Of a stretch of DNA of 64,000 bases, positions 55,173 to 64,000 are shown piece after piece. The stretch lies in NCBI GenBank assembly GCA_019058365.1, contig JAHPZE010000026.1, positions 1 to 64,000 on the forward strand, given 5' to 3'. The stretch comes from Promethearchaeota archaeon (GTDB lineage: Archaea; Asgardarchaeota; Lokiarchaeia; Sigyniarchaeales; SOKP01). Numbering within the stretch: position 1 is the first letter of the stretch; each line of letters starts with the position of its first letter. Position numbers and translations under genes: made by a program. Under the pieces are notes generated by a model. That model saw only the letters and a program-made list of their open reading frames with translations, ran no database searches and was not told the origin of the DNA.

Positions 55173-55877
55173 ATGAAAAAGTTAAATAAAATATTTATCG
55201 GAATTTTTACTTTCGCAATTTTCTTATCATTATTCAACGTTAGTACTGTATTAGCTACTCCAGATACTCAAATTCCCGTCAGCAATCCCGGTTTATATCA
55301 ATATCAGGTGCAGGCAAATCATAGTTTAACATGGCAATTTCAATTGCAAACGAGACTGACAGTTCAAGCAAATATATCAGTTCAAGGATATATCAATTGT
55401 AGTGAAGCTCCGAAAATCGGAGATAAACATTTTGAAATTGAACTTGAAGCAGAGAATGACCTTGAAATGAATATGACATGTACAGAAGAACAGAAAGAAT
55501 TAGGATTATTACTAGGAAACAGATATCAAGTAAGAAATCAAAATCGTAACTTATTATATCAAGAAGGGTTTTGCATAAGGATTCAGACAAATAAATCAGG
55601 AGCAGAACAAATTAAGGCACAACTTAAAATTCAAGCAAATAATAGAAATCATGAGGGAACATGGGCTTACTATGATGAAACCGAAGAAGAATGGGTAGCT
55701 GTTCCAACAACAGAACAAGGAGGATATTTAGTTGCCGAAACTAACCACTTTTCTACCTGGACGATTCTTTTACCTGAAACTGATGATGCAATTTGGGGTT
55801 TTGTAGGTATTGAAGTTGTTTTTATAGGAGTAGTAGTCTTAGCTGTTGTTTTAGTGGTATATCGGAAAAGAAAGTAA
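55173..55877 (+). CDS. Secreted, C-terminally anchored surface protein
   Basis: 234 residues. Signal peptide MKKLNKIFIGIFTFAIFLS, cleavage near VLATPD; a beta-rich glutamine/asparagine-rich ectodomain (RLTVQANISVQGYINC, LKIQANNRN) with a WAYYDETEEEWVAVPT motif; C-terminal membrane span GFVGIEVVFIGVVVLAVVLVV with a basic end YRKRK. This gives an extracellular domain anchored in the membrane. The last part before the span, HFSTWTILLP, recalls the PGF-pre-PGF module of archaeal surface proteins. Precedes a membrane-bound regulator on the same strand. Confidence 0.75.
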   Translation: MKKLNKIFIGIFTFAIFLSLFNVSTVLATPDTQIPVSNPGLYQYQVQANHSLTWQFQLQTRLTVQANISVQGYINCSEAPKIGDKHFEIELEAENDLEMNMTCTEEQKELGLLLGNRYQVRNQNRNLLYQEGFCIRIQTNKSGAEQIKAQLKIQANNRNHEGTWAYYDETEEEWVAVPTTEQGGYLVAETNHFSTWTILLPETDDAIWGFVGIEVVFIGVVVLAVVLVVYRKRK

Positions 55878-55891
55878 AAATAATCATAAAA

Positions 55892-55901
55892 TTTTTTTTT
55901 T
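55892..55901 (+). terminator. T10 tract after surface protein gene
   Basis: Run of ten T, 15 bp after the stop of the surface protein gene and ahead of the next gene. Likely an archaeal U-tract terminator or partial attenuator. Confidence 0.4.
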
Positions 55902-55933
55902 AAAATTTTTATATAATACCAAAAATAAATTGA

Positions 55934-57196
55934 ATGAATTTGTCGGATATTATTAGATTAGGAAAAAAAAATAGGCATTTTTATGTCGTTATTCTACTTC
56001 TTTTAATATTTTTCATTGAATCTAGTTTATCACTCTCTAATGTAAATGCACGAAAAGAAAAAGTTAATGGTTTTTCAACTCTAGATTCTATTAAACCAAA
56101 AGAAAGAGTACTTTATGAGTTTATGAATAATAATACATTCGAAATTTCAACAGATACATATATTGATCTTTATATTGAGTATGAAAACAGTATTAGCTAC
56201 CGTCAAACCTATTTTATAATAAATAATAGTCTACCAGTTTCATTAAACATATCGACAAAGTCAAATTTACAGAATTTTGGAGTAATTCAATCTCCACAAA
56301 AGCCCCAAAGAGCCAATTATCAATTTCAATTTGGTTATAATTGTATTTTTAGGATAAGAATGAATACATCACTTTCTAACTTAACCATTAGATACAAAAA
56401 AAATCAACTTTATAATATAAATCCGGGGACAACATATTCATTAGCTATATTCGAATCTAATCAAGACTCGTGGAAACTAATTAACACTATTGAGAGAACC
56501 AATGTCACTACCTCTGAAAAAACCTTAGAAAGTTCTCTTTCAAACCTTCAGCAGGATACTGATTACTTTATCACACTTTTAGAAGTTGGGATTATTCAGA
56601 CTGATTGGACTTGGTTAGTAATCACAATTGTAATAATTGCTGTTGGAATTGCATCTTTAGTAGTTTTAATTTCAAAAAAGGATTATTTCCAGTATCTAAG
56701 AACAAGGACAGTTCCAATTGAGAAGGGCGCACATCGATTATCATTAGATGATGTTTTAGAAAATGAAAATCGAAATAAAATAATTGAATTAATTCTAACT
56801 GAACCTGGGATACATTTCAATGAATTATTACGTAGAACGGGGTTAGCTGCAGGAAATTTAGTCTGGCATCTTGATATTCTTCAAACATATAAAATTATTG
56901 GAAAAAAAAGAATAGGTAATTTTATCGCCTATTTTCCATATTATCAAAAAAATCCAATTTCAAATGTAAATTTAAAGTTACAAAAGAGTAAATTAACTCT
57001 AGAGATTTTGGAAATGATTGAAAAAAGACCTGGAATATGGAATAACTTAATTACTAAAAAATTTAAAGTAGATCATAAGACTATTCAATACCATTTAAAC
57101 AAACTAATTGATCTCGGTCTGATTAAACTAGAAAAGGAAGGTAGGAAAAAGAAAATATATCCCAATTTCGAATCTGATTATTTTAATCAGGAATAA
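55934..57196 (+). CDS. Membrane-anchored one-component regulator with two winged helices
   Basis: 420 residues. N-terminal membrane or signal anchor (HFYVVILLLLIFFIESSLSL), an extracellular beta-rich part to about 225, a membrane span WTWLVITIVIIAVGIASLVVLI near 225-248, then two cytoplasmic winged helices: NRNKIIELILTEPGIHFNELL with WHLDILQTYKIIG, and LTLEILEMIEKRPGIWNNLI with YHLNKLIDLGLIK. This is a transmembrane transcription regulator, sensing outside and binding DNA inside. It follows a surface protein gene on the same strand, perhaps its target or ligand. Confidence 0.78.
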   Translation: MNLSDIIRLGKKNRHFYVVILLLLIFFIESSLSLSNVNARKEKVNGFSTLDSIKPKERVLYEFMNNNTFEISTDTYIDLYIEYENSISYRQTYFIINNSLPVSLNISTKSNLQNFGVIQSPQKPQRANYQFQFGYNCIFRIRMNTSLSNLTIRYKKNQLYNINPGTTYSLAIFESNQDSWKLINTIERTNVTTSEKTLESSLSNLQQDTDYFITLLEVGIIQTDWTWLVITIVIIAVGIASLVVLISKKDYFQYLRTRTVPIEKGAHRLSLDDVLENENRNKIIELILTEPGIHFNELLRRTGLAAGNLVWHLDILQTYKIIGKKRIGNFIAYFPYYQKNPISNVNLKLQKSKLTLEILEMIEKRPGIWNNLITKKFKVDHKTIQYHLNKLIDLGLIKLEKEGRKKKIYPNFESDYFNQE

Positions 57197-57205
57197 TGAT
57201 AATGC

Positions 57206-58630
57206 TTAAAGACTAGCAAACCATGAGTTAATTTGGGGGGCAAATATACACACTAATATAAACAACACTATGAATAAAATACATAATAAATTATGCCATT
57301 TAAAGTGGCCTCCAACATTTATTTTATATGCTCGGTCCCTAAACTCCCTAACTTTCGCCTTATAGAAAGTTTTTAAGCCTTTAGAAGTTAGCACTAATCT
57401 TCCATCTAGGTTTTCTATTAATCTCCCCTCTAATAGTTTATTCAAATGTTTTTCAGCAATCGCTGGTCCTAATTCATTATAAAAGAAGTCAGCAAATCCT
57501 TCATAATATTGTCGTCCGAGAGTTAGGCCTTCATTAAAATTGTTTATGAGTTCTGAACGAGTTAGACTTTCTCGTCTAATGCTTCCTAACAGATAACCCG
57601 TTAAGCGATTATCATAGACATTATCTGCTATTACTTTTATTGCGGTAATGTCAAAATCCTCTTCTTTTTTTGTTAATTCGTATAATATTTCAAATCCCTC
57701 TTTGAAGACTAAGATAGATATAATAATTCCTACAATAGAATCAACAAATGAATAATTAAATATAGCAAAAGTTAAACCAATTAATACTCCTGCAGATAGT
57801 TTTACATTTAATTCTGAATCCTTAGAATCACTTAAAAGAGATAAATTTCCAGATGTTCTTCCTACCATCCCTTTCAAAAACATTAATCCAGTATTTCCTA
57901 ATATTGATGCAATTCCTATAATGTAAGCTTGAATAGTTGGTGTAATATTAATGGGATTCAATAAAGCTTCAATATTAGACCAAATTAAGGTACCCCCAGT
58001 GAATAGCATTAATAAAATAATTATTACACTTGCAATTTTGTCTTTTTTAAACTTTAGTCCTAAAATAACAATAATTCCAATTTTGCCTAAATCTGTTAGA
58101 TTTTCAAATCCGTCTGCAACCATTCCTTGGGATCCTAAATTCAAACCCGTTAAAATTTTTAATAAAGAAATAACGATTAAAAAAACTGCTGTGGAAAGCA
58201 TCACCATAGTCTTAGAGAAAAATATCCTCATCCAATAAGAAGTGTGTAAGTTCCAAAAGTAGCTAAATTCAACAAGATTTATTCCCTCATCAGTAAGCGT
58301 TATAATATTATCTTGATTAATGTGAATCAATTTTTTTCGTTTTGCGTTCTGCAAAAATTCCTCCACATCCTCGTCTCCTATAACAACATTTCGTGTAGAG
58401 GAAATAAAAAAAAGACGCATCTTGGACTTTAAATCATCAATTATATTAACTCCATCATATATCAAACATAAAAAACCATATAAAAAAGTATGGTGAGGGT
58501 CATGGTTATGAGATTCATAATATTTTATCATTAAGTAATATCCTTTACTTGTTGGACCATACTTTAGCTCTTTTTTTGAATATTGAGCTTTTAAATCTGT
58601 TAAAGGCATTAAATTATGATATTTTCCCAA
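57206..58630 (-). CDS. CDF cation transporter flanked by winged-helix domains
   Basis: 474 residues. N-terminal 125 contain a winged-helix-like segment (HTFLYGFLCLIYDG, IITLTDEGINLV). The central 135-310 is a six-span cation diffusion facilitator core, with metal-site-like residues in MVADGFENLTDLG and LLSDSKDSELNVKLSAG. C-terminal 320-445 has a PadR-like winged helix (YLLGSIRRESLTRSELI, HLNKLLEGRLIENLDGRLVLTSKGL), then a final span. A short histidine-rich element HNHDPHH lies near residue 37. A transporter carrying its own DNA-binding domains is unusual. Confidence 0.8.
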   Translation of the reverse strand: MGKYHNLMPLTDLKAQYSKKELKYGPTSKGYYLMIKYYESHNHDPHHTFLYGFLCLIYDGVNIIDDLKSKMRLFFISSTRNVVIGDEDVEEFLQNAKRKKLIHINQDNIITLTDEGINLVEFSYFWNLHTSYWMRIFFSKTMVMLSTAVFLIVISLLKILTGLNLGSQGMVADGFENLTDLGKIGIIVILGLKFKKDKIASVIIILLMLFTGGTLIWSNIEALLNPINITPTIQAYIIGIASILGNTGLMFLKGMVGRTSGNLSLLSDSKDSELNVKLSAGVLIGLTFAIFNYSFVDSIVGIIISILVFKEGFEILYELTKKEEDFDITAIKVIADNVYDNRLTGYLLGSIRRESLTRSELINNFNEGLTLGRQYYEGFADFFYNELGPAIAEKHLNKLLEGRLIENLDGRLVLTSKGLKTFYKAKVREFRDRAYKINVGGHFKWHNLLCILFIVLFILVCIFAPQINSWFASL

Positions 58631-58762
58631 TAAAATGCTTAAATAAATTTATATTAAAATTAATTTTGGAAGTAAATAAAATATAACTATAAATTTTTTA
58701 ATCTATGATTTCATTGATAATTAATTAAATAGTGTTTACAAAATAACTTATATAATATAAAA

Positions 58763-59266
58763 ATGATAGAATCAGAAGCTTTACTAAAATTTCTTAAAGA
58801 TAGAAGAAGTATAAGATCATTTCAAGATAAGGTTATATCAGAAAAAGAAATTGAAATGATTTTAGAAGCTGGAAGATGGACTCCAAGTGCCTCAAATCGT
58901 CAACCGTGGGAGTTTATCGTCATACAAAATAAGGAAATTCTGGAAAAAATCTCAAAAACGGCATTTTATGGCAAATTTATGAAAGGAATTCCAATAGCAA
59001 TAGCAATTGTAGCTAAAATTAAAACAAGTCCTAAATGGTATTTGATTGATACATCATTAGTTTCAATGAATATGATACTAATGGCTTGGTCTTTAGGGAT
59101 TGGCACATGTTGGATAGGAGCTATGAATAGAGAAAAAGCAAAAGAAATACTGGGTCTAGGAGATAAGGACCATCTTTTAACTGTATTACCTTTTGGATAT
59201 ATTAAAGGAGAGATTCCTGAACCTACTTCTAGGAAACCGTTAAATAAAATAGTAAAATATGTATAG
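58763..59266 (+). CDS. Nitroreductase-family flavoprotein
   Basis: 167 residues. Nitroreductase family, FMN-binding: RRSIRSFQDKVISEKEIEMILEAGRWTPSASNRQPWEF at the N-terminus and GIGTCWIGA with a GYIKGEIP end. Reduces flavin-linked substrates with NAD(P)H; substrate unknown. Single gene. Confidence 0.92.
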   Translation: MIESEALLKFLKDRRSIRSFQDKVISEKEIEMILEAGRWTPSASNRQPWEFIVIQNKEILEKISKTAFYGKFMKGIPIAIAIVAKIKTSPKWYLIDTSLVSMNMILMAWSLGIGTCWIGAMNREKAKEILGLGDKDHLLTVLPFGYIKGEIPEPTSRKPLNKIVKYV

Positions 59267-59281
59267 GTCGATAAAGATGTA

Positions 59282-60448
59282 TCAAACTGGAATTGTAAGA
59301 TCTTCAAGAGCTTCTGGAGCTTTAGTAAATTTTTGATATCCAGTTTCAGTAATCAAGACAGTATCAGAATGACGAAACCCTCCTAATCCTGGTATATAGA
59401 CACCAGGTTCAACACTAATTACCATATTTTTTTCTAATATTCTATCATATCCTTCTGCTAAGAAAGGAGCTTCATGTCCAGTAATTCCAAGACCATGTCC
59501 AGTACGGTGGATTATATAATCACCATATCCCTTTTCTGTTATAAAATTCCTAACTGCTTTATCTACATTACTCATGATTATTCCTGGTTTTAGCATACTA
59601 TATGCTAGAGCTCTTGCTTCAAACATTACTTCAAAGGGTCTTACAGTCTTCTCAGGCACGTGTCCTAAAAAGAAAGACCGTTCAATCTCAACTCCATATC
59701 CATCTACGCGAGCAGAGACTATTGAAACATGCGGCCCACCCTCTTCCATAGGGGCAAATATATGAGGTATTAGATGAGGATCATGAGAAATTGATGGAGG
59801 CCAAACAGCTCCTGTGGTCTCTGTGGCTCTAAAGTTAGCATTAGGTATATCTTGGACTATTTTAGACGTCATAGCATCAGTAACCTCTTTATATAAAGCA
59901 AATTCAAGGACTTTCGGACGACACCTTTTTAATAATACTTTATGCCCTTTATTTACTACTCGACACGCATGATAAATCCGTCCTATTTCATAATCAGTCT
60001 TAATAATACGAGCTTCATCAATTATATCTGAAACAATTATTTCTCCGGGAGTTTTATTGACAATTCCTATAGGTAATTCAGATTCAATGCCTACTTTACC
60101 ATTTGATCTAATTTGCTTTTGATAATAATCATACCAGTTATCGCCGGGTCGAGCAGGAAATTCATAGTAAACAACAAAATCGAGTTCGCATCGCGCTCTA
60201 GATTCAAAATGCCCTTTCTCTAGTCGTGGAATTAACATTTTTGGTAATTGATCTTTTTCTATTATAAGTATAAATGGGCGTTCATGGACATAAAATGCAA
60301 AATTGGTTAAATAATAGATATTTACTGGATTAAATGAAATATAATAATCCAACTCCTGTTGCTTCATTAATTTTCTAACTTTCTCCAAACGATTCGACAA
60401 TTCTTCTGGACTTGGAGGACCAGTAATGGATTTTATTTTGATACTCAT
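59282..60448 (-). CDS. M24-family aminopeptidase (Xaa-Pro type)
   Basis: 388 residues. N-terminal creatinase-like domain (about 1-150) and pita-bread catalytic domain with RTGHGLGITGHEAPFLAEG and SVEPGVYIPGLGGFRHSDTVLI. Metal ligands are recognisable (D in ARVDGYGVEIER, H in GHG, E in VEPG). Cleaves X-Pro peptides or related bonds. ATG start 67 bp after the divergent GH57 start region; no coupling evident. Confidence 0.9.
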   Translation of the reverse strand: MSIKIKSITGPPSPEELSNRLEKVRKLMKQQELDYYISFNPVNIYYLTNFAFYVHERPFILIIEKDQLPKMLIPRLEKGHFESRARCELDFVVYYEFPARPGDNWYDYYQKQIRSNGKVGIESELPIGIVNKTPGEIIVSDIIDEARIIKTDYEIGRIYHACRVVNKGHKVLLKRCRPKVLEFALYKEVTDAMTSKIVQDIPNANFRATETTGAVWPPSISHDPHLIPHIFAPMEEGGPHVSIVSARVDGYGVEIERSFFLGHVPEKTVRPFEVMFEARALAYSMLKPGIIMSNVDKAVRNFITEKGYGDYIIHRTGHGLGITGHEAPFLAEGYDRILEKNMVISVEPGVYIPGLGGFRHSDTVLITETGYQKFTKAPEALEDLTIPV

Positions 60449-60520
60449 AATTCATGTCAATAATTTATGATAATAATATTATAAGATTAAATTAGAAATA
60501 AAACATTCTTCTTCTTGAAA

Positions 60521-62116
60521 ATGACATTTGGATATTTTGGTTTAGTTTTACATGGACATATTCCATGGTGTAAAAAGTCTGGTACATGGCCTGCAGGAGA
60601 GGAATGGCTCATGGAAGCTATGAATGAGACATATATACCTATGTTAAATATTTTAAGGGAATTAAAAGAGAATGGAATAAAGACAGCTATTACAATTAAT
60701 ATTACACCAATATTGGCTGAACAATTAGCAGATGAATATATGAAACAACGATTTACAGAATATATGGAGAATTTAATATCAAGAGCTAAAAATGATATTA
60801 AACGATTTAAAAATCACCAAGAAAGAAAGCTTATTGCTGAATACAATTTAAGGAACTTCGAGAAAGTATTAGACACATTTTATCATAATTATTATAGAAA
60901 TCTATTAGGTTCATTTAAATGGCTTCAAGAGGAAGGAATGATTGAATTGATAACATCTGGAGTAACACATGGATTTTTGCCACTTTTTGAGAGTGATTCA
61001 GGAATTTTTTCTCAAATTCAGTTAGCTATTGATAATTATAAGAAGTATTTTAATAAGGAACCTAAAGGTATCTGGCTTCCCGAATGTGCTTATCGACCAA
61101 AAGATTATCAAAAGGGAAAAGTTAGGGAGAGTATTGACTATTGGCTAAACAATTCTGGGATAGAATATTTTTTTGTAGACTCTCATGGAATTTTAAATGC
61201 TGAAATTTTAGAGCATAAAAATGAAATTGGATTAAATACAAATTTTGGTTATGCTTTAAGATCAGGACTTTCAGTATTTGGCAGAAATAGAAGAACTAGT
61301 AGACAGGTATGGGACGCAGAAATAGGATATCCTGGAAATGAATATTATAGGGAATTTCATAAAAAAGATAATGAATCAGGTTTACATTATTGGAGAATTA
61401 CTAGCAAAGAATTAGGAAAAGCGGAAAAACAACTTTATAATATTGAAAAGGCAGAGGAAATAGTCAAATCCCATGCTAATCATTTTGTCTCATTAGTCTC
61501 TGAGGAACTAAAGCAATTTTCAGATAAATTTAACCAACGAGGAATTATTATTTCTCCATATGATTTTGAGCTCTATGGCCATTGGTGGATGGAAGGTATA
61601 TCTTGGCTAAAAAAAATATTTGGATTGATTTATAACCATGAAGAATTAGAAATGATCACTATTAGTGATTATTTATCTAAATTTAAAGAAAATTTTTCGA
61701 TAATTAAAATGGAGGAGAGCAGTTGGGGAGAAGGGGGTCACTTTCAAGTCTGGAAGAATCCGGAACATAGTTGGATTTGGCCATATATCAATGGCTCAAT
61801 CAAAGAGTTTGAAAATGTTCTGGAAGATAATTTGAATCCCAATGAATGGGGGAAAAGAATCTTACAACAAGCAGCAAGAGAACTTTTATTAATGGAAGGG
61901 AGTGATTGGCCCTTTCTTCTTTACACTAAACAAGCAAAAGAATATGCCAATCAAAGGTTTCACCATCATCACCAGCGATTTAATAAATTAATATGGGCTG
62001 GAAAGGATTCACATGATAAAAATCGTATTTCTTTAAGAGAATTAGAAGAAATTGAATCAATAGATTCTTGTTTTAAAGAGATAAATATAAATTATTTTAG
62101 AAAAATTAAAGGATAA
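60521..62116 (+). CDS. GH57 1,4-alpha-glucan branching enzyme
   Basis: About 531 residues. GH57 catalytic fold starting FGYFGLVLHGHIPW; nucleophile E188 in GIWLPECAYRP; acid/base D348 in PYDFELYGHWW; C-terminal helical DUF1957 region containing EGSDWPFLL. These match branching enzymes (AmyC type) that form glycogen-like polymer. A TTG two codons upstream lengthens the frame, but ATG 60521 is preferred. No glycogen synthase in the window. The 3' end overlaps the convergent arginine decarboxylase by 11 bp. Confidence 0.93.
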   Translation: MTFGYFGLVLHGHIPWCKKSGTWPAGEEWLMEAMNETYIPMLNILRELKENGIKTAITINITPILAEQLADEYMKQRFTEYMENLISRAKNDIKRFKNHQERKLIAEYNLRNFEKVLDTFYHNYYRNLLGSFKWLQEEGMIELITSGVTHGFLPLFESDSGIFSQIQLAIDNYKKYFNKEPKGIWLPECAYRPKDYQKGKVRESIDYWLNNSGIEYFFVDSHGILNAEILEHKNEIGLNTNFGYALRSGLSVFGRNRRTSRQVWDAEIGYPGNEYYREFHKKDNESGLHYWRITSKELGKAEKQLYNIEKAEEIVKSHANHFVSLVSEELKQFSDKFNQRGIIISPYDFELYGHWWMEGISWLKKIFGLIYNHEELEMITISDYLSKFKENFSIIKMEESSWGEGGHFQVWKNPEHSWIWPYINGSIKEFENVLEDNLNPNEWGKRILQQAARELLLMEGSDWPFLLYTKQAKEYANQRFHHHHQRFNKLIWAGKDSHDKNRISLRELEEIESIDSCFKEININYFRKIKG

Positions 62117-62654
62117 AGATTGCGGCAGCAATAACAGCTGCCCATTCGTTTTCTTCTTTTACTGTTGCACTTGCTGTGATATTTTTGGTTTCTACAATTT
62201 TTCCTCCCATTTTAAATATGTCTTTTTTTTCATCATAATTTAAATTGGGATCAAAAGGAATTCCTAGAGTTGATGCTAGCATTTCAGCAGCTAGATCTTC
62301 TGCTATATCTCCTACATTCTCTGGCTTTATTCCGAAAGAATGATGTTCGCTTAAATACCCATAAAAGCCCTTATCAGCGGGTTTAGCGACCCCTATTGAA
62401 GCACAAATTAGCCGATTATACTCATTAGATTCAATCCTTGCTATAACAGCAAAAACAACTTGACCCGGACGGAGTTGTTTTAAACCATCTTCGGTACTGA
62501 CTTCAATACAATACGGAGGTAAAATGGAAGAAACATTCACTATATTATACTTTTCAATTCCAGCATCTCTTAGGGCTTCTTCGAAAGCAGCTAGCTTAGA
62601 TCTATGAAAACCCTTACCATTAACAAAGAAAACCTTTTTTGGGACTAATGACAT
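62106..62654 (-). CDS. Pyruvoyl-dependent arginine decarboxylase
   Basis: 182 residues. Matches PvlArgDC: the self-cleavage site SSILPP with serines 42-43, where cleavage would give a beta chain and a pyruvoyl alpha chain. Other family features are NVSSILPP and GFYGYLSEHHSFG. It produces agmatine for polyamine synthesis. Divergent (334 bp apart) from deoxyhypusine synthase, a user of polyamine. Confidence 0.95.
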   Translation of the reverse strand: MSLVPKKVFFVNGKGFHRSKLAAFEEALRDAGIEKYNIVNVSSILPPYCIEVSTEDGLKQLRPGQVVFAVIARIESNEYNRLICASIGVAKPADKGFYGYLSEHHSFGIKPENVGDIAEDLAAEMLASTLGIPFDPNLNYDEKKDIFKMGGKIVETKNITASATVKEENEWAAVIAAAIFIL

Positions 62655-62988
62655 TACTTAATCGTTATTTGTTTATGTTATATAATTAAGAATTTAATAT
62701 TAACGCTTTTATTTAAATTTATTCGAAATGTTAATAATATAATAATAAATTTGATGACTAAGTCGTTATAATTCTGCTTGATCCATCAAAAAGTTATTTA
62801 TCTCTTTTTAATTATTAAAAAATAATATCTTTTGGAATTAAATTAATGATCTAAAGGAAAGTTTGAAGATATATTAAAAAATATATTCTATTTAAAACAA
62901 TTATTTCAATTGAATACAAGATTTTCAAGATTCTTTAAAAAAACTGAAAAGAATTAATTTAAAATACTTAAAGCATTTAATTTTATTT
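62655..62988. other. 334-bp divergent spacer, no gene seen
   Basis: AT-rich intergenic DNA between arginine decarboxylase and deoxyhypusine synthase. It presumably holds both promoters; TATA-like stretches are too frequent here to choose one with confidence. No open frame, hairpin or repeat seen. Confidence 0.5.
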
Positions 62989-63978
62989 ATGAATTCTCAT
63001 CAAAAAGAAGATTATTTAATAAAAAAAGTCCAACCTTTTAATGTCAAACAAGTAAAAAATATTAATGACATTTTAATCTCTCTTAAGGATTGCGGCTTTC
63101 AAGGAAGAAATTTAGGTTTGGCACTTGATATTTTAGAAAAAATGGTTACTAAAGAAAAATGTTTAACGGTATTAACATTAAGCGGTGCAATGGTTCCTGC
63201 AGGTATGGGTGATTTAGTTTCAATATTGATGGAATATAAATTTATTGATGTTTTAATCAGTACTGGAGCAAATATTACACATGATTTAGTAGATGCAGCT
63301 AGTGATATTGGACATTACTTAGGAAGCCCTAATGTAGATGACGATGATTTATTTAAACATAGGATAAATAGAATTTATGATATTTTTCTACCCGAGGATA
63401 ATTATGAAAAAGCTGATCAAGAATTATTAAGAATTATTCAGTCTTTATTTGACCAGAAAAAAATACATATCACACCTTCAGAATTACTACAGAAAATAGG
63501 GAGTAAAATTTCATCAAAATGTATTCTTTCAACAGCCGCAAAAAATAACATCCCCATATTCATTCCAGCCTTTTCAGATTCAGAGTTGGCTTTAAAACTC
63601 ATAAAATATGAGATCTATGAAAATTATGACTTCCAATTTGATATTTTAGCAGATATAAGAAAATTTGGAAATATTGTAAAAAGTTTTAAAGAATATGGAA
63701 CCATCATCGTAGGTGGTGGCGTTCCACGTAATTGGGCTCAACAAATCTTCCCTATGTTAGATCAATTTGATAGGATAGTGAATATGGGTTACAATTATTC
63801 AGTTCGAATTCATACTGCTATGGAATATGATGGAGGTTTGTCGGGTAGTACATTCTCAGAGGCAAAATCTTGGGGTAAATATTCTTTAGATTCAAAACAC
63901 GTTAGTGTATGGTGTGATGCTACAATTGCTTTACCAATTTTAATTACAGGGTTATTTCAACGGTTGAAAATTATTTAA
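62989..63978 (+). CDS. dys: Deoxyhypusine synthase
   Basis: 329 residues. NAD-dependent enzyme making deoxyhypusine on aIF5A using a polyamine. Motifs: TLSGAMVPAGMGDLVSILMEY, STGANITHDLVDA, and the catalytic lysine K297 in EAKSWGK. Length normal. The gene faces away from arginine decarboxylase. Archaeal forms often use agmatine or spermidine derivatives, which fits the neighbour. aIF5A itself is not in the window. Confidence 0.95.
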   Translation: MNSHQKEDYLIKKVQPFNVKQVKNINDILISLKDCGFQGRNLGLALDILEKMVTKEKCLTVLTLSGAMVPAGMGDLVSILMEYKFIDVLISTGANITHDLVDAASDIGHYLGSPNVDDDDLFKHRINRIYDIFLPEDNYEKADQELLRIIQSLFDQKKIHITPSELLQKIGSKISSKCILSTAAKNNIPIFIPAFSDSELALKLIKYEIYENYDFQFDILADIRKFGNIVKSFKEYGTIIVGGGVPRNWAQQIFPMLDQFDRIVNMGYNYSVRIHTAMEYDGGLSGSTFSEAKSWGKYSLDSKHVSVWCDATIALPILITGLFQRLKII

Positions 63979-64000
63979 TTTATCTTAAATATCTTCTAAT

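Noticed and set aside
1..64000. tRNA or rRNA genes
   Set aside because: I saw no GC-rich cloverleaf or TTCGANTC arm with matching stems. The sequence is uniformly AT-rich in spacers.
1..64000. CRISPR array, prophage or insertion sequence
   Set aside because: No regularly spaced repeats, transposase, integrase or phage structural genes were recognised.

Overview
The window reads as chromosomal DNA of an Asgard archaeon, most like the Lokiarchaeia group. It is strongly AT-rich, with short spacers and both strands coding. The information-processing genes are archaeal: TFB, Rpo7, Spt4, Rpo10, ribosomal proteins S24e, S27ae, S28e, S6e, L7Ae and L24e, KEOPS Kae1 and Bud32, wyosine synthase and deoxyhypusine synthase. 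Eukaryote-like genes are scattered among them: two Ras/Rab-type GTPases, an Arf-like GTPase with long extensions, an apparent pseudo-GTPase fused to an alpha-solenoid, two Roadblock/LC7 proteins and at least one gelsolin-fold protein. The species assignment is inference from gene content. I saw no rRNA, tRNA, CRISPR array, prophage or insertion sequence.

Layout. 1-5.7 kb: Ras-like GTPase, HAD phosphatase, acidic repeat protein with an EngB-like GTPase, TYW1 and a nucleoside phosphorylase. 5.7-12 kb: a leftward run of membrane proteins with zinc ribbons, a winged-helix protein and an alpha/beta hydrolase, then two tandem paralogs. 12-18.5 kb: pseudo-GTPase/solenoid protein, TFB, Arf-like GTPase, PAP2 phosphatase. 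18.5-26 kb: PHP hydrolase, CoA-transferase/GNAT fusion divergent from acetyl-CoA synthetase, and a corrinoid protein plus methyltransferase pair followed by a decayed copy of the 3' end of acs. 26-38 kb: GNAT, HEAT-repeat, Roadblock, M20, DUF362 ferredoxin, Rab-like GTPase, HAD, polyprenol-kinase-like, URO-D family, second Roadblock, peptidase remnant, cupin and YciI genes. 38-42.4 kb: the archaeal cluster rpo7-spt4-dephosphoCoA kinase-S24e-S27ae-kae1-bud32. 42.6-49.5 kb: ribbon-helix-helix regulator, gelsolin-domain protein, Nudix, more ribosomal proteins, radical SAM protein and an alkyltransferase-like DNA repair protein. 49.8-64 kb: Fae-Hps fusion, U32 peptidase, a giant coiled-coil TrmB-like protein, secreted and membrane-anchored regulators, a CDF transporter flanked by winged helices, nitroreductase, M24 peptidase, GH57 branching enzyme, and divergent arginine decarboxylase and deoxyhypusine synthase.

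Metabolism. Acetate activation (acs) sits beside a CoA-transferase. A methyl-transfer pair and the Fae-Hps fusion point to C1 chemistry and pentose supply by the reverse ribulose-monophosphate route. GH57 implies glycogen-like storage. Arginine decarboxylase beside deoxyhypusine synthase links polyamine supply to translation factor modification.

The most useful observations are as follows. (1) Four genes (L7Ae, L24e, an alkyltransferase-like protein and a cupin) are full length only if translation starts at ATT or ATA, each a few bases after a GGTGAT-like Shine-Dalgarno site; ordinary start-codon rules truncate or miss them. (2) A 141-bp decayed acs 3' end flanks the methyltransferase pair on the side opposite to the intact gene. 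(3) kae1 and bud32 lie in the same frame, separated by one stop codon. (4) Several proteins have unusual domain combinations.
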